Below are positions 9,631-18,354 of a stretch of DNA of 39,651 bases, piece after piece. The stretch is from positions 1-39,651 of IMG/VR virus record IMGVR_UViG_3300033146_001009. The stretch is one strand, 5' to 3'. The stretch's first letter is position 1. The number at the start of each line of letters is the position of its first letter. The stretch is from a virus. The translations under genes were made by a program, and so were the position numbers. The notes below the pieces were generated by a model. That model did not search any database. It saw only the letters and a list, made by a program, of their open reading frames with translations, and had not been told where the DNA came from.

Positions 9631-10605
9631 CTACGAGATTTCGCCGCCTCTCCAGATTTTTCGTGGACTTCCGAGGCCAAGACCAAACGCAAAGCGTACA
9701 CGCTGTTGCGTGATGTCAGGATTGTCACCAACCCACGTTTTGAAGTCAGGGCGTTGACGCCAGTAGAACCTCAATTCGTTGGTTTCCGATTTGGTGTCGC
9801 CTAACAAGTAGTACAGGCACGAATCGGTCAGGTAGTCATAGACTTCGTACGGGAACGCCTTATGCAAGGTATTCACCGTGTTGTAGGCATTCAGAGGATT
9901 CTTATCAGAACCAAGAATTTCTTCAACGGTTTTTTCGTCGTCAGGGCGAATGATGAGCTTCTTGATGTACTGTGGGTACAACCGTCCGTTTTCATCCGTC
10001 ATTTGACGTGCATTCAACTGGGCAGTCCAGAGCGAAGTAGGAGTAATGGCAGAAGCCGCCTCCATATTGCTCCAAGTACCAGCTTCGGGATTGGCATTGG
10101 GACGCGCCGAATCAATAAGATACATGCCGTCATCAGCCAACACGGGTGCGCTTGCAGGATTGACACCACGATTGAACAAGTCAGCCAGTGCGTATTCAAT
10201 GGTCATGTGACCGTTGACAGCCATGTCTGACTGCATTCCACGCGCAACTCCTACGTCATCAATCTCTTCGAGCGTACGCTCAATTTTGATTCCTTGACGG
10301 TAGTTATACGTCCATACTTCAAACGAGAACCCGTCTGCACGAGTTACGAACGGAATATCATCAGCATCACGGTTCTGTCCAACGATACCACCAATAGTGC
10401 GATAAGTTTGGAATTTCGCGTGTTCCTGCTTAATACTTCCTTCAGACACATACCGCATGCCTTGACGCGGGGTGTCGAAGTCACGCTTGAACACCTTGTC
10501 AAGACCACGCGCTAGGGAGGCCTGGAAGAGTTCTTGCGTGTTAATATCTGAACCCGATTTCTGAATCGGTGTCTTGCCACTGGCAACTAAATTCATATCA
10601 GCCAT
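9631..10605 (-). CDS. Major capsid protein, HK97 fold (324 aa)
   Basis: Length, gene order (portal, scaffold, decoration, capsid) and sequence character point to the major head protein. It has an N-terminal arm, a basic segment (about 36-60), an E-loop-like stretch and a long central P-domain-like helical region. No protease gene or obvious cleavage site is seen, and a separate scaffold gene lies upstream. The family assignment rests mainly on context and overall pattern, so a profile search would be needed for proof. Confidence 0.8.
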   Translation of the reverse strand: MADMNLVASGKTPIQKSGSDINTQELFQASLARGLDKVFKRDFDTPRQGMRYVSEGSIKQEHAKFQTYRTIGGIVGQNRDADDIPFVTRADGFSFEVWTYNYRQGIKIERTLEEIDDVGVARGMQSDMAVNGHMTIEYALADLFNRGVNPASAPVLADDGMYLIDSARPNANPEAGTWSNMEAASAITPTSLWTAQLNARQMTDENGRLYPQYIKKLIIRPDDEKTVEEILGSDKNPLNAYNTVNTLHKAFPYEVYDYLTDSCLYYLLGDTKSETNELRFYWRQRPDFKTWVGDNPDITQQRVRFAFGLGLGSPRKIWRGGEIS

Positions 10606-10620
10606 AATTCATACTCCTAA

Positions 10621-11187
10621 TTAGAGAAACAGTGCTTGTTTCATGGTTGCACGAACGAACTTGCCTGTACCGTCAGTGCCTGCGACACCCGTATCTGCAA
10701 TCATCCATTTGGTTTCGGAATCTTTATCAGTTGCGACAAATAATCCTGTTGCTCCGCTCACGTCTACATCGAGTCCAACAACATTCGTTGCGCTCATGTA
10801 AGCACCGTATGCGGTTCCCTGTGCGACATTAGCCTGTGTCGGTGCGGTTGTACTTGAGGCCGCAACTTGAAGCTCAAGTACGGTATCAGAGGTAACTTCC
10901 TGCACTGCTACAAAGACGCTTTCGCCTTCTGCTGAACTGTCATGGTCGGTCAACGCAATAAAGCGTTTCGCACCAGTAGTATAGCCAGTGGTTGTCGCAA
11001 TGACAGAAGCGGCTGAACCACTTGTGCCAATACGCTTAATAAAACCATCTACCAGATAAAGCAGTTCGCCTTTTTTCCAATCTTCTGAAGCGGCAGTACC
11101 ATCACTATAAAACGCCTTGTATACGTCTTTCGTAACTGGCCCACCATGTTTTACGATTTTCACCGCAACTGTAGCTGTAGTAGCCAT
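10621..11187 (-). CDS. Probable capsid decoration or head-stabilising protein (188 aa)
   Basis: This protein is rich in Ala, Thr, Val and Gly and looks all-beta. It begins MATTATVAVKIVKHGGPV and lacks charged low-complexity segments. Small beta proteins directly upstream of the major capsid gene are typically head decoration proteins of the lambda gpD kind. The assignment comes from position and composition; no specific motif is visible. Confidence 0.6.
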   Translation of the reverse strand: MATTATVAVKIVKHGGPVTKDVYKAFYSDGTAASEDWKKGELLYLVDGFIKRIGTSGSAASVIATTTGYTTGAKRFIALTDHDSSAEGESVFVAVQEVTSDTVLELQVAASSTTAPTQANVAQGTAYGAYMSATNVVGLDVDVSGATGLFVATDKDSETKWMIADTGVAGTDGTGKFVRATMKQALFL

Positions 11188-11199
11188 AATTAACTCCTA

Positions 11200-11586
11200 T
11201 TAGTTGTCATCTGTTTTCCTGACAATCGGTACTTTAGCCTTTGCCTTCTGTGTCAGATGGCCTGAGACGTTAGCCCGATGCAGTTTGTCTTTAACAAGAT
11301 CGTAACTTCGGTTCTGCCGTCCGTGTCGCACTCCGTCATCCAGTTTCTTTTCACGTCTGATAAGAGGGTCTCCATTGTGGTGAACTACGTCACCATCAAC
11401 TACTACTTTCTCGTATCCGTTCGCTTCCAGTTCACTGTCTTTCACGTCATGCCTGTGGAACTTATAGGCGTATTCACCATCAAGTTTCGTATGCTTGTTT
11501 ATCAATGCTGTCCGTTCGTCCGTTGAGCTTAAAATAGACTCTACCGTTGGAGCGGGTTTTCTTTTCATTTTCGATGTTTCAGCCAT
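11200..11586 (-). CDS. Hypothetical protein between scaffold and decoration genes (128 aa)
   Basis: A charged, His- and Lys-rich protein with a basic C-terminus (about residues 75-128). Its ATG at 11586 shares a base with the scaffold stop codon (TAATG), so it is probably coupled to scaffold translation. It might be a head assembly accessory protein. No family is recognised. Confidence 0.65.
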   Translation of the reverse strand: MAETSKMKRKPAPTVESILSSTDERTALINKHTKLDGEYAYKFHRHDVKDSELEANGYEKVVVDGDVVHHNGDPLIRREKKLDDGVRHGRQNRSYDLVKDKLHRANVSGHLTQKAKAKVPIVRKTDDN

Positions 11587-12275
11587 TATTTTTTTCCTTC
11601 TTTTGCGAATCCGTTTGCTTCGTTATACCCATGCTTATCCAAGAAGGCATCTACAGCCTTATCAAACTTCGCCGAGTCGCTGTTAGGCAAGGCCACTCTC
11701 TGTCCAGAGACAGAAGGCATTGCCTGTATATACTGCGGCTTTGGAGAAGTTCGCTTGGCGATTATAGCAAGTGCTTTGTCATCTAGTCCTTCAAGCCCCT
11801 GTTCGGTCTTTAGTTCTGCGATTTCGTCTGCATATTGCTCAATCAGCGCATTTTGTTCCAAAACTTTTGGATCAAACCTGCTGTATTGTTCTTTCAACGC
11901 GGAATCCCGCATATCAAGTAATTCAACAAGCTCTTTTTTGAAGCTGTCGATTCCCGCTGAACTGTTTCTACGCACTTCTTGAAGTAACGCTTTCAGTTTT
12001 TCGGGATTGTCAACAAGATCAATCGCTTCTACATCTGATAACCACGGAGTTTCTTCTTTTGCAGGTTCAACCTGTTGATTGCTTGTCTGCATGAAGCCTT
12101 CCAATTTGCCCGTAACTTGATCTAACTGGCTTTTCAGGGCTTTGTTCTCCTGACTAAGTTTCGTTGACCAAGACTGAACCTCTTTGTATTGCTTCTCAAA
12201 GTCAGTCGTGTTTTCGATGGGTTCTTGATTCTGATTGTCTTCCGTTGCGGAAGATTCGTTATCAAAATTATCCAT
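11586..12275 (-). CDS. Probable capsid scaffolding protein (229 aa)
   Basis: The protein has an acidic Asn/Glu/Gln-rich N-terminus, a long predicted coiled coil (about 25-65 and 100-160) and a basic C-terminal tail ending KHGYNEANGFAKEGKK. This layout is typical of phage scaffold proteins, whose basic C-terminus binds the capsid shell from inside. Its place between portal and capsid genes agrees. Confidence 0.75.
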   Translation of the reverse strand: MDNFDNESSATEDNQNQEPIENTTDFEKQYKEVQSWSTKLSQENKALKSQLDQVTGKLEGFMQTSNQQVEPAKEETPWLSDVEAIDLVDNPEKLKALLQEVRRNSSAGIDSFKKELVELLDMRDSALKEQYSRFDPKVLEQNALIEQYADEIAELKTEQGLEGLDDKALAIIAKRTSPKPQYIQAMPSVSGQRVALPNSDSAKFDKAVDAFLDKHGYNEANGFAKEGKK

Positions 12276-12301
12276 ATCGTTATTCCTTTACTACACTATG
12301 T

Positions 12302-12511
12302 TTATGTTTCTGTCAACTGATCTTTTGCATTTATTATGCAACGGATCACCTCTTTGAATCCTTTTATCTTTCCACGCAGTTGTTCGTCATTATCCATGAC
12401 AAGCCTAGCTGTGTAAGAATCAATCATTTCGTTTAAGACTGGAAGCAGTCCGTCTTTGAACTCTGTGGTGTCATTTATCTGTGCAATCATTCGCATTTTT
12501 CGCTCTTCCAT
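12302..12511 (-). CDS. Small protein between portal and scaffold (69 aa)
   Basis: A helical, mixed-charge protein starting MEERKMRMIAQINDTTEF. The ATG lies in the portal stop codon (TAATG), indicating coupled translation. Small proteins occur here in several podovirus-like phages, but I cannot name the family. Confidence 0.65.
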   Translation of the reverse strand: MEERKMRMIAQINDTTEFKDGLLPVLNEMIDSYTARLVMDNDEQLRGKIKGFKEVIRCIINAKDQLTET

Positions 12512-14619
12512 TACGCCATTCCTCCCTGTTCAGGTGAAACTTCCTGCGCTCCTGCGTTCTGCTGTTCTGCCTGAAGAGTGGCTTGTGTAGCAGATTTCTC
12601 TTGGAGTTTGTGCTGTTGAATGTGCATCTTCATATCTTCAATGTTCGGGTTCTGATCTTCGATGCCAAAGTATTGTAGCAATGCCCCTTCGTGTTTCCTG
12701 ATATGAACCACGTCATTATCATCCGGATGAACTTCTGCCTGTTCACCGTTTTGGAGTATGGCAATGTTCTCAAATTCTGCCATGCGTCCTGCATCACCAT
12801 CTTGAGGCGTCTTGATATACTTATCCCCATTGAGTCCTGACTTAAAGAATACGTCCTTCATCAGTTCACCAATGTCAACTTCATGGCTTGCTGATTTGAG
12901 CAGTTGTGGAGACTGTGCAACCATACGGATCACGTCACGAATAACATTGGCAGAAGTAATGTCGTCTTTGTACTCATCCACAATGTTGATCTCAATATTA
13001 AATTCTCCCTTGAAGTCCGTTGGGTAAACATCAGGGATGAGGGGCATATCTGTAATCTGTTGGATGATTTGAGGGCTACCATACGTTTTCCAGAATGACA
13101 GATACTTGCGAGCCATAAACTCACACTTTTGGTCTATGACGTAACTGATCCATACAAGATTCGGCTGTTGTGTCTGTGAATTGATATAGCCTGCCTCTGT
13201 AGCCGTTGTTCTGGCTCCATAAGATTCGCCTAGCTGGTTTTTATCTGTTGACAAAGCCATACGCTGGTCTTGCTGGATATATTCAAGCAGTCCTATGGTG
13301 CTTTGGGTGTTGTCCCTGACCGTCATTTGTTCTACTGCGTTCATATCGTATACATGCCACAGCGCGTTTTTCTTAAATGTAAAATCCTTTACCATGTGCA
13401 TCCCGTCAAGCACTTTGAGGGGAGGTGTATTGACCAGAGCCATATTGTCTACTGCCATCTCTTTGAGAGTGCATTCAGTAGAGTAATTACTTCGTATCAC
13501 GTCAGCAGGTGCGACATGGTAGAGCAGGTCTGCATCATCTGGATACATATTGACCATTTCAATAGGTATTTCATCATCTGGGTCAGGATTGCGAATGAGG
13601 GTCATCATCTTGCCAGAAGAAATGTCGTTGCCTATCACAACTCCCAAGTACCACACTGGTACGGATTTCTTTTCATCCCAATTCTTTCCGTCAATCGGAA
13701 CACGGTGGTAAATGCCCCACTTAAGATAGATGTCAGATAGTGAGTTTTCATCCCACCCCAAATTAAGGTTCTCAAGCATGGATTTCTTAAAGTCTGCCCC
13801 AGTAGTGCCATCCCATATCTGATCTTCACCAAGTTCATCGTACATCTTCTGTGAATATAGGCCGTTGTTCACATCATTGAGAATGTCTGACTTATGGACG
13901 AGACTCAATACGACCACACTGGTCTGATCTTGCAGATTTCCAATATATGGATCGGCATATAACTGTGAAATATTGATATTTGTCTGCGTAGGATGAGCGG
14001 CTACAACCATTTCCTTTTCAGACACCTTTGTTCCTGTTTGAACAACCATTTCTGCGCCTGTTTCTGGTTCAACGACTGTCTCATAGGTGGGTTCTGCTAC
14101 CTGTACGGCCTTAACTTCAAATTTCCACTCGATCATAAGCGGGATATTGCCATATTTGCACAATGCAAACCAGAAATCTGTGGCTTTCTTCTTATATCTG
14201 TCATGTTTCATGGTATAGCGAGTCAAAGAGTTCTGCTGATTAGCTTCTGCTTCTCCTTCTTCCATTGAATTATGGACTCCAGCGGCATAAATAGACTCAT
14301 ACTTCCACGGAGCAGGACGTGATAACTCAACCGAGACGCCTGTTGACGCCATCTGATTGACCTGCCTATGGAACAAAGTAGAACCAAGATTTGCCCTGTT
14401 ATCGTCTGTGAGATTGGCTCCTTTTGACTTCTCTGACTCATTCAGTGTGCGATTTTGGGCGCACTTGTTCATGTAGTCAGCAACCTTCCATGTATCCTCA
14501 AACTGCTCTCGCATACTCTTATTCTGCTCGTATGCTGACTGTGCTATTTGCTGAAATTTCAAAGAGACATCTTCGTTTTCTGCAAGATTAGTGATGGTCA
14601 TGTTTTGTTTTGGTGCCAT
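12511..14619 (-). CDS. Portal protein (702 aa)
   Basis: The portal is a dodecameric ring at one head vertex that serves as the DNA channel and terminase docking site. The 702-residue length suits the large portals of P22-like and other podoviruses. The GARTTATEAG motif (about residue 450) and the helical Gln/Glu-rich C-terminus (about 650-702) are typical of portals. It sits between terminase and scaffold genes, as expected. The start follows the stop of the 108-aa gene by one base. Confidence 0.88.
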   Translation of the reverse strand: MAPKQNMTITNLAENEDVSLKFQQIAQSAYEQNKSMREQFEDTWKVADYMNKCAQNRTLNESEKSKGANLTDDNRANLGSTLFHRQVNQMASTGVSVELSRPAPWKYESIYAAGVHNSMEEGEAEANQQNSLTRYTMKHDRYKKKATDFWFALCKYGNIPLMIEWKFEVKAVQVAEPTYETVVEPETGAEMVVQTGTKVSEKEMVVAAHPTQTNINISQLYADPYIGNLQDQTSVVVLSLVHKSDILNDVNNGLYSQKMYDELGEDQIWDGTTGADFKKSMLENLNLGWDENSLSDIYLKWGIYHRVPIDGKNWDEKKSVPVWYLGVVIGNDISSGKMMTLIRNPDPDDEIPIEMVNMYPDDADLLYHVAPADVIRSNYSTECTLKEMAVDNMALVNTPPLKVLDGMHMVKDFTFKKNALWHVYDMNAVEQMTVRDNTQSTIGLLEYIQQDQRMALSTDKNQLGESYGARTTATEAGYINSQTQQPNLVWISYVIDQKCEFMARKYLSFWKTYGSPQIIQQITDMPLIPDVYPTDFKGEFNIEINIVDEYKDDITSANVIRDVIRMVAQSPQLLKSASHEVDIGELMKDVFFKSGLNGDKYIKTPQDGDAGRMAEFENIAILQNGEQAEVHPDDNDVVHIRKHEGALLQYFGIEDQNPNIEDMKMHIQQHKLQEKSATQATLQAEQQNAGAQEVSPEQGGMA

Positions 14620-14620
14620 T

Positions 14621-14947
14621 TTATACCTCGATTATGTAAGCCCTGTTTGCTTTGTCGTCCATAATTAACTTTTCCCGAATGAAGTATAATTTCTGATCCA
14701 TCGCCTCATCTGGTTTCCATTCTTTTAGATAATTCGACAATGCCGGACACACTAAAAAACTTCTTCCGTTACAGTTCTCCTTTCTTATATACCTACATTT
14801 CGGACCCACGTCAACTATTTCTGCATATTGAGTTGCGTCTACGGTTGCGTCAGGTTTGTAAATAAGCACACTTCCATCATCATCACGCACATGGTCATTG
14901 ATTGCCTGATTGACTAAAATCCAGTCTCCATTCGGGTCTACTTCCAT
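14621..14947 (-). CDS. Hypothetical protein, possibly GroES-like (108 aa)
   Basis: The protein begins MEVDPNGDWILVNQAINDH. It shows a faint GroES-type order: a WILV strand at the start, the strand-plus-turn AEIVDVGPKC at about residues 42-51, and closing strands REKLI and AYIIEV at the end. Phages such as T4 (gp31) encode co-chaperonins for capsid folding, and its place between terminase and portal would suit this. The match is by eye and weak. A generic small beta protein is the alternative. Confidence 0.55.
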   Translation of the reverse strand: MEVDPNGDWILVNQAINDHVRDDDGSVLIYKPDATVDATQYAEIVDVGPKCRYIRKENCNGRSFLVCPALSNYLKEWKPDEAMDQKLYFIREKLIMDDKANRAYIIEV

Positions 14948-14958
14948 TGTCTATCTCC

Positions 14959-16821
14959 TTAATACCCAGTATATGGGTCTACTGCTCTTTTGGCTACTGT
15001 TCCACGATAATCATCATCATCGTCATCAAATTCGTCTTTCTCCATACGTCCAAAGCCCTCCACAAACCGTGGTGGTATCATAATCATATACCTAAACGCA
15101 TCCATATCATGGTCATCTTTGGCTTCGGGTCGCTCTGCCAGATAGTCTCCTGACACCTTTGACTTGCGTGTAACTGCCTTGTTCACATAATGCTCTATGT
15201 GATTGATGAACTTTGCCTGATTTCTGAATACAAACACCCGTGGTCTTCCCATCTCGCCAGAATGCGGATTCTCTTTTGAGAAGTCAGGATTCAGCCACTC
15301 TTTCACAATAGGAACAGTGAGATAAGTATCATCAGTACATGCAGGATGTACGAGCAACCCGCTATTCTGGAACATTCTACCTAGAGTCATGGTTGAGTTT
15401 GGCGTTTTCGTCTTGATTGACCTGCCATCCATCACTGTTCTATAAAATTTTCTGCCAGAGAATATCTCTTTATACCGCTTGTAAACCTGACCTGTTCTGG
15501 GGTCAAAGCCTTTGTCTACGCATACCAGTTTGTTTCCTGATCGCTTGACCACTTCTTGGGCTATTTCAGATACAAGCGCATTTGGTTTCAGCCAAGTATC
15601 ATAGATGTAGAGGTCGCCTTCAGGATTGACTGCTCCCCATACACATGCTGTAGGCTGGACTCTTCCCCAATCTAATGCCCTGAAGCATGTCCACGTCTTG
15701 GGTATGTCGAATGGATCAACCAGGTGTATCTTGCGATCCCACTCATCGTATACAAGCCCTCCTGTTTCATGCCACCCACCAAACAAACGAGATTCCCCCT
15801 CTTTACGTGTTTTTCTATCACCACGTTCTTCTGGTTCCTGTATCCATTTCTTATAGGCAATGACTTTTTGCTTTTCAGGATAAATCCAGTCAGGGACTCC
15901 ATTGAGCATGGATTGCCGATAGAACTTGACGTTATGACCTTTCGTCACGAAGTTGTTATCAAGATCATGTATCCAAGTGCCTGCTCCTGTATCTGGTCTG
16001 CCTTCGACCTTATGAGGCGTCAGAGAGAATACATGTCTACCATTACGAGTACGAAGACGTTCATCAGCACCATCAAACTTTTGCTCTTCTCCCTGTTCAT
16101 CCCATAAAAATCTGTCTACTGCTTGGGATTCATAAGGTGTCTGACTCATTGAATAGTACATAAACCAGAGATTGAGTTCAGGAGTCATCACTCGTGGAAT
16201 GGTCTGGAAGTTTATCTTCTTGCGCCCTTTTCCCTCAATAACATAGTTACCTAAATATGGTAGCGGAGTCCAAAGGCGCACTACTTGAGGCCAGATAGTA
16301 GACTCTATATTTACTCTCTCATAAGATGCAATGGCTGTAACAAACCCGTCTTTCGGCGGTGCAAAGGGTCGCCATGTAATGCCATGCTCTGTGAATATCT
16401 TCCAAGTCGGGTCACATGGTACGATGTCTAGCAGAAGATCAATCCACCCAGCGGTAGTTTTTCCTGTGCGATTGCCAGCAAGCAAGCCTTTGATGTCATG
16501 CTCTGTGTCGTTGAGAAAACGGCGCATGTTCAGGCCGTTAGGACAATAGAACTGCAACGGGTTGGTATTTTGCTCTTCACGAAGATAGTCCACCATTTCT
16601 TGTTCTGCCGGATGTTCTTTGAGCCATTCTTTATCATACGAGACTATAGTGCGACCAAGGTAGAGGTTTTCCCGCCCGACTCTGTTCTTCACCTTTTCCA
16701 TGAGTTCAGAGTCTTCATGTGTTTTACCAAAATCACCAAGATAGTCGCTGTACTCTATTTCAAAGTACCCATCTTCTGTGTAGAACTTATATGTCCAGTC
16801 TACTGGCCCAGTCCAATTCAT
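14959..16821 (-). CDS. terL: Terminase large subunit (620 aa)
   Basis: This is the DNA-packaging motor and headful or site-specific nuclease. The N-terminal ATPase has a Walker A motif, AGNRTGKT (residues 115-122), and a Walker B-like segment DRFLWDEQ at about 230. The C-terminal RNase H-fold nuclease shows RALDWGRVQP (about 387), CVDKGFDPRT (about 430) and the late acidic motif DDHDMDAFRYM (about 583). A run of Asp near residues 600-606 precedes the end. The ATG overlaps the stop of the 39-aa gene (ATGA). Confidence 0.95.
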   Translation of the reverse strand: MNWTGPVDWTYKFYTEDGYFEIEYSDYLGDFGKTHEDSELMEKVKNRVGRENLYLGRTIVSYDKEWLKEHPAEQEMVDYLREEQNTNPLQFYCPNGLNMRRFLNDTEHDIKGLLAGNRTGKTTAGWIDLLLDIVPCDPTWKIFTEHGITWRPFAPPKDGFVTAIASYERVNIESTIWPQVVRLWTPLPYLGNYVIEGKGRKKINFQTIPRVMTPELNLWFMYYSMSQTPYESQAVDRFLWDEQGEEQKFDGADERLRTRNGRHVFSLTPHKVEGRPDTGAGTWIHDLDNNFVTKGHNVKFYRQSMLNGVPDWIYPEKQKVIAYKKWIQEPEERGDRKTRKEGESRLFGGWHETGGLVYDEWDRKIHLVDPFDIPKTWTCFRALDWGRVQPTACVWGAVNPEGDLYIYDTWLKPNALVSEIAQEVVKRSGNKLVCVDKGFDPRTGQVYKRYKEIFSGRKFYRTVMDGRSIKTKTPNSTMTLGRMFQNSGLLVHPACTDDTYLTVPIVKEWLNPDFSKENPHSGEMGRPRVFVFRNQAKFINHIEHYVNKAVTRKSKVSGDYLAERPEAKDDHDMDAFRYMIMIPPRFVEGFGRMEKDEFDDDDDDYRGTVAKRAVDPYTGY

Positions 16822-16937
16822 TTCTTCCTCGTTCCGCGTTCTTTGAATTTCTTATCAAGGTTGCTAGGCCATCTGCGCCGCCGTGCCGCAAAATTCGGAC
16901 TGCGATTGTCCTTGTCGCCTTTTCCGTTCTTACTCAT
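16818..16937 (-). CDS. Basic microprotein upstream of terL (39 aa)
   Basis: A short frame, MSKNGKGDKDNRS..., of 39 residues is about 40 percent Lys and Arg, with an RRRR stretch at residues 19-22. A GGAGG-like site lies before the ATG. The start overlaps the last 8 bases of the 211-aa gene and the TGA stop overlaps the terL ATG, so all three are linked by overlaps. Nucleic-acid binding is likely from charge alone; the function is unknown. Confidence 0.65.
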   Translation of the reverse strand: MSKNGKGDKDNRSPNFAARRRRWPSNLDKKFKERGTRKK

Positions 16938-17565
16938 GCCCTGCCTCCCATGCCGACTGTGCTATTCTCTTCTCTCGTTCTGCCATCAGTGGCAAAATGC
17001 TCTTTTCTCCGTACCCATCCCACCACTCATCAAAACACTCCACTTTACGACCTGCCCCCACCACCTGCCCGTCCAAGTCTTTCTTCGTAGGACGCACAAT
17101 ACCAAGATGCTTATTCAGCTCTTTGCGAAATACCCGAAGCGTCCAGCCATTATCTTCTGCTTGTTTTAGCCAGAACTTCTGCTCAGCAGGGTCTTTCAAT
17201 TTGGCTATGACCATGTGATGCTCAAATGACACATTAGGGTTGCGCGTGATCTTATCCACATTCCGACAGGCATAGACGATCATTTTAAGTCGGTTAAACG
17301 AGTACAGTGTCTCTGATACTGCCCTCTCATATTTGTGAGGAAAGTATTTCTCACCTGCAATGATCCAGTCTCCGATCCACCAAGGCATGTGCCTCACAAA
17401 CATATTTGTAACCAGACCAATTTCTTCACCCTTCATGCTCCATTCTTCGTACGTCACATCCGGATGAAAACGCATGGCACATCTTGTGAGTGCCACATGT
17501 TCAGATGTTTCAAGCATACGAAGCGACTTCTCTTCATCCTGTATGCTGGTTTCTACTTTTCTCAT
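16930..17565 (-). CDS. Conserved phage protein, WIGDW / HH / GWTLR pattern (211 aa)
   Basis: The protein holds WIGDWIIAGEKYF at about residues 63-75, then FEHHMVIAKL (about 115-124), and a segment ending NGWTLRVFRKEL (about 139-150). I recall this layout (W-x-GDW, S/F-x-HH-x-x-VA, GWS-x-x-x-LR) from small phage and bacterial proteins of unknown function, probably DNA-linked. The ATG has only a weak ribosome site, preceded by a 6-bp hairpin at 17579-17598. It stands between two terminase genes but does not look like a terminase. Confidence 0.65.
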   Translation of the reverse strand: MRKVETSIQDEEKSLRMLETSEHVALTRCAMRFHPDVTYEEWSMKGEEIGLVTNMFVRHMPWWIGDWIIAGEKYFPHKYERAVSETLYSFNRLKMIVYACRNVDKITRNPNVSFEHHMVIAKLKDPAEQKFWLKQAEDNGWTLRVFRKELNKHLGIVRPTKKDLDGQVVGAGRKVECFDEWWDGYGEKSILPLMAEREKRIAQSAWEAGHE

Positions 17566-17578
17566 TTAATATCGCCAA

Positions 17579-17598
17579 ACATGGACTATTTTCCATGT
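17579..17598 (-). promoter_or_regulatory. Hairpin just upstream of the 211-aa gene
   Basis: Arms ACATGG (17579-17584) and CCATGT (17593-17598) flank an 8-base AT-rich loop, 14 bases before the start codon of the minus-strand gene. It could affect translation start. The stem is only 6 bp, so chance is possible. Confidence 0.35.
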
Positions 17599-17626
17599 CT
17601 ACTTTCTCAATATCTGTAAACACTCG

Positions 17627-17640
17627 GTTTTACTAACAAA
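17627..17640 (-). repeat. Copy 1 of 14-bp direct repeat TTTGTTAGTAAAAC
   Basis: On the minus strand, TTTGTTAGTAAAAC also occurs at 18276-18289, where it spans the predicted start of late transcription. Around this copy, 20 of 24 bases match the late-promoter region (GATGTT here against TATGTT there). There is no good -35 box 17 bases further up, so this is at best a weak second promoter. Confidence 0.5.
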
Positions 17641-17677
17641 TAACAACATCCCTATATCGCTGATATTACATACATGG

Positions 17678-17795
17678 AAAGTTAGGGCAAACACCCTTTT
17701 CAGGGGGCAAACCCCGTGATTTCGAGCACTTTATTTTCAAAATATCAATATTCCTTAGTAAACTCGGTATACACATTCTCGCCAGCCCTAACTTT
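17678..17795. repeat. 11-bp inverted repeat in the terS / 211-aa gene spacer
   Basis: AAAGTTAGGGC (17678-17688) is repeated inverted as GCCCTAACTTT (17785-17795) 96 bases away. The 17566-17799 spacer also holds a GGGG-CAAA-CCCC mini-hairpin near 17705 and an ATATC-AGC-GATAT palindrome near 17655. These may form an RNA structure or be a packaging or recognition site beside the terminase genes. No gene is seen in this spacer. Confidence 0.4.
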
Positions 17796-17799
17796 AAAT

Positions 17800-18252
17800 T
17801 CACTCACCACCAAGTTTCTTCAGAGCATCATCCACCTTAGGCTTGGCTTTAGGCATCTCAACACTAAAACTATTCGCTATTTTCATGCACTTTTCTGCCA
17901 ACGAAACACGCTGTAATGGTGCCAGTTTCTTGATCTCATTCTCAGTAATACTACCTGCTATATAAGTAGCAATAGCCTCATAACTCCCAGCCATGAACAC
18001 CCTACGTGCCGCCATAGCGTCAACTAGCAACCCATCTCGATCATGCTGGCTTAGGTAACTATCTATCACTTCGTCACTTATGTCAAGCAATGCACAGATG
18101 CGCTCTCGACCCATACCTGTACTAAGCAACGTAAATACGATCTTTACATCAGCAGGCATATCACCCCCGCCTGCAACCCCCAGCATAGTGTCCAGTGGCA
18201 TAGTTACCAGCGGATCATTAACAAATTCTTCCATTTCTTCTGCGTCACTCAT
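17800..18252 (-). CDS. Probable terminase small subunit (150 aa)
   Basis: This is the first gene of the late block. I chose the ATG at 18252, 9 bases after a GAGAG site; a start 14 codons earlier would lie inside the predicted start of transcription. Residues 40-75 read like a helix-turn-helix (GMGRERICALLDISDEVIDS), followed by helices and a Lys-rich tail. Small terminase subunits recognise the packaging site with an N-terminal HTH and often open the late operon. A transcription regulator is the alternative. Confidence 0.6.
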   Translation of the reverse strand: MSDAEEMEEFVNDPLVTMPLDTMLGVAGGGDMPADVKIVFTLLSTGMGRERICALLDISDEVIDSYLSQHDRDGLLVDAMAARRVFMAGSYEAIATYIAGSITENEIKKLAPLQRVSLAEKCMKIANSFSVEMPKAKPKVDDALKKLGGE

Positions 18253-18275
18253 GTCGGTCTCTCTCAAAATGTCCA

Positions 18276-18289
18276 GTTTTACTAACAAA
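18276..18289 (-). repeat. Copy 2 of 14-bp direct repeat, at the late transcription start
   Basis: TTTGTTAGTAAAAC on the minus strand begins in the 7-base gap after the -10 box, so GTTAGTA falls at or just after the expected first transcribed base. The same spacing holds at the early promoter at 19754-19782. Confidence 0.5.
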
Positions 18290-18293
18290 AACA

Positions 18294-18322
18294 AACATAC
18301 ACCTACCCACGAGTATTGTCAA
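18294..18322 (-). promoter_or_regulatory. Late promoter, TTGACA-17-TATGTT
   Basis: On the minus strand a perfect -35 box TTGACA (18322-18317) is followed by 17 bases and TATGTT (18299-18294). It fires left into the probable terS gene 42 bases away and can drive the whole virion block. A 17-bp palindrome lies 11 bases upstream of the -35 box, a natural place for an activator or repressor. Confidence 0.75.
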
Positions 18323-18333
18323 CAATAATATGC

Positions 18334-18350
18334 TGTGACAATTTGTCACA
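18334..18350. promoter_or_regulatory. Operator-like palindrome TGTGACAA-T-TTGTCACA
   Basis: Two perfect 8-base arms surround a single central base. The site lies directly upstream of the late promoter's -35 box. Its size and symmetry are those of a binding site for a dimeric HTH protein. Which protein binds is unknown. Confidence 0.65.
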
Positions 18351-18354
18351 CCTC

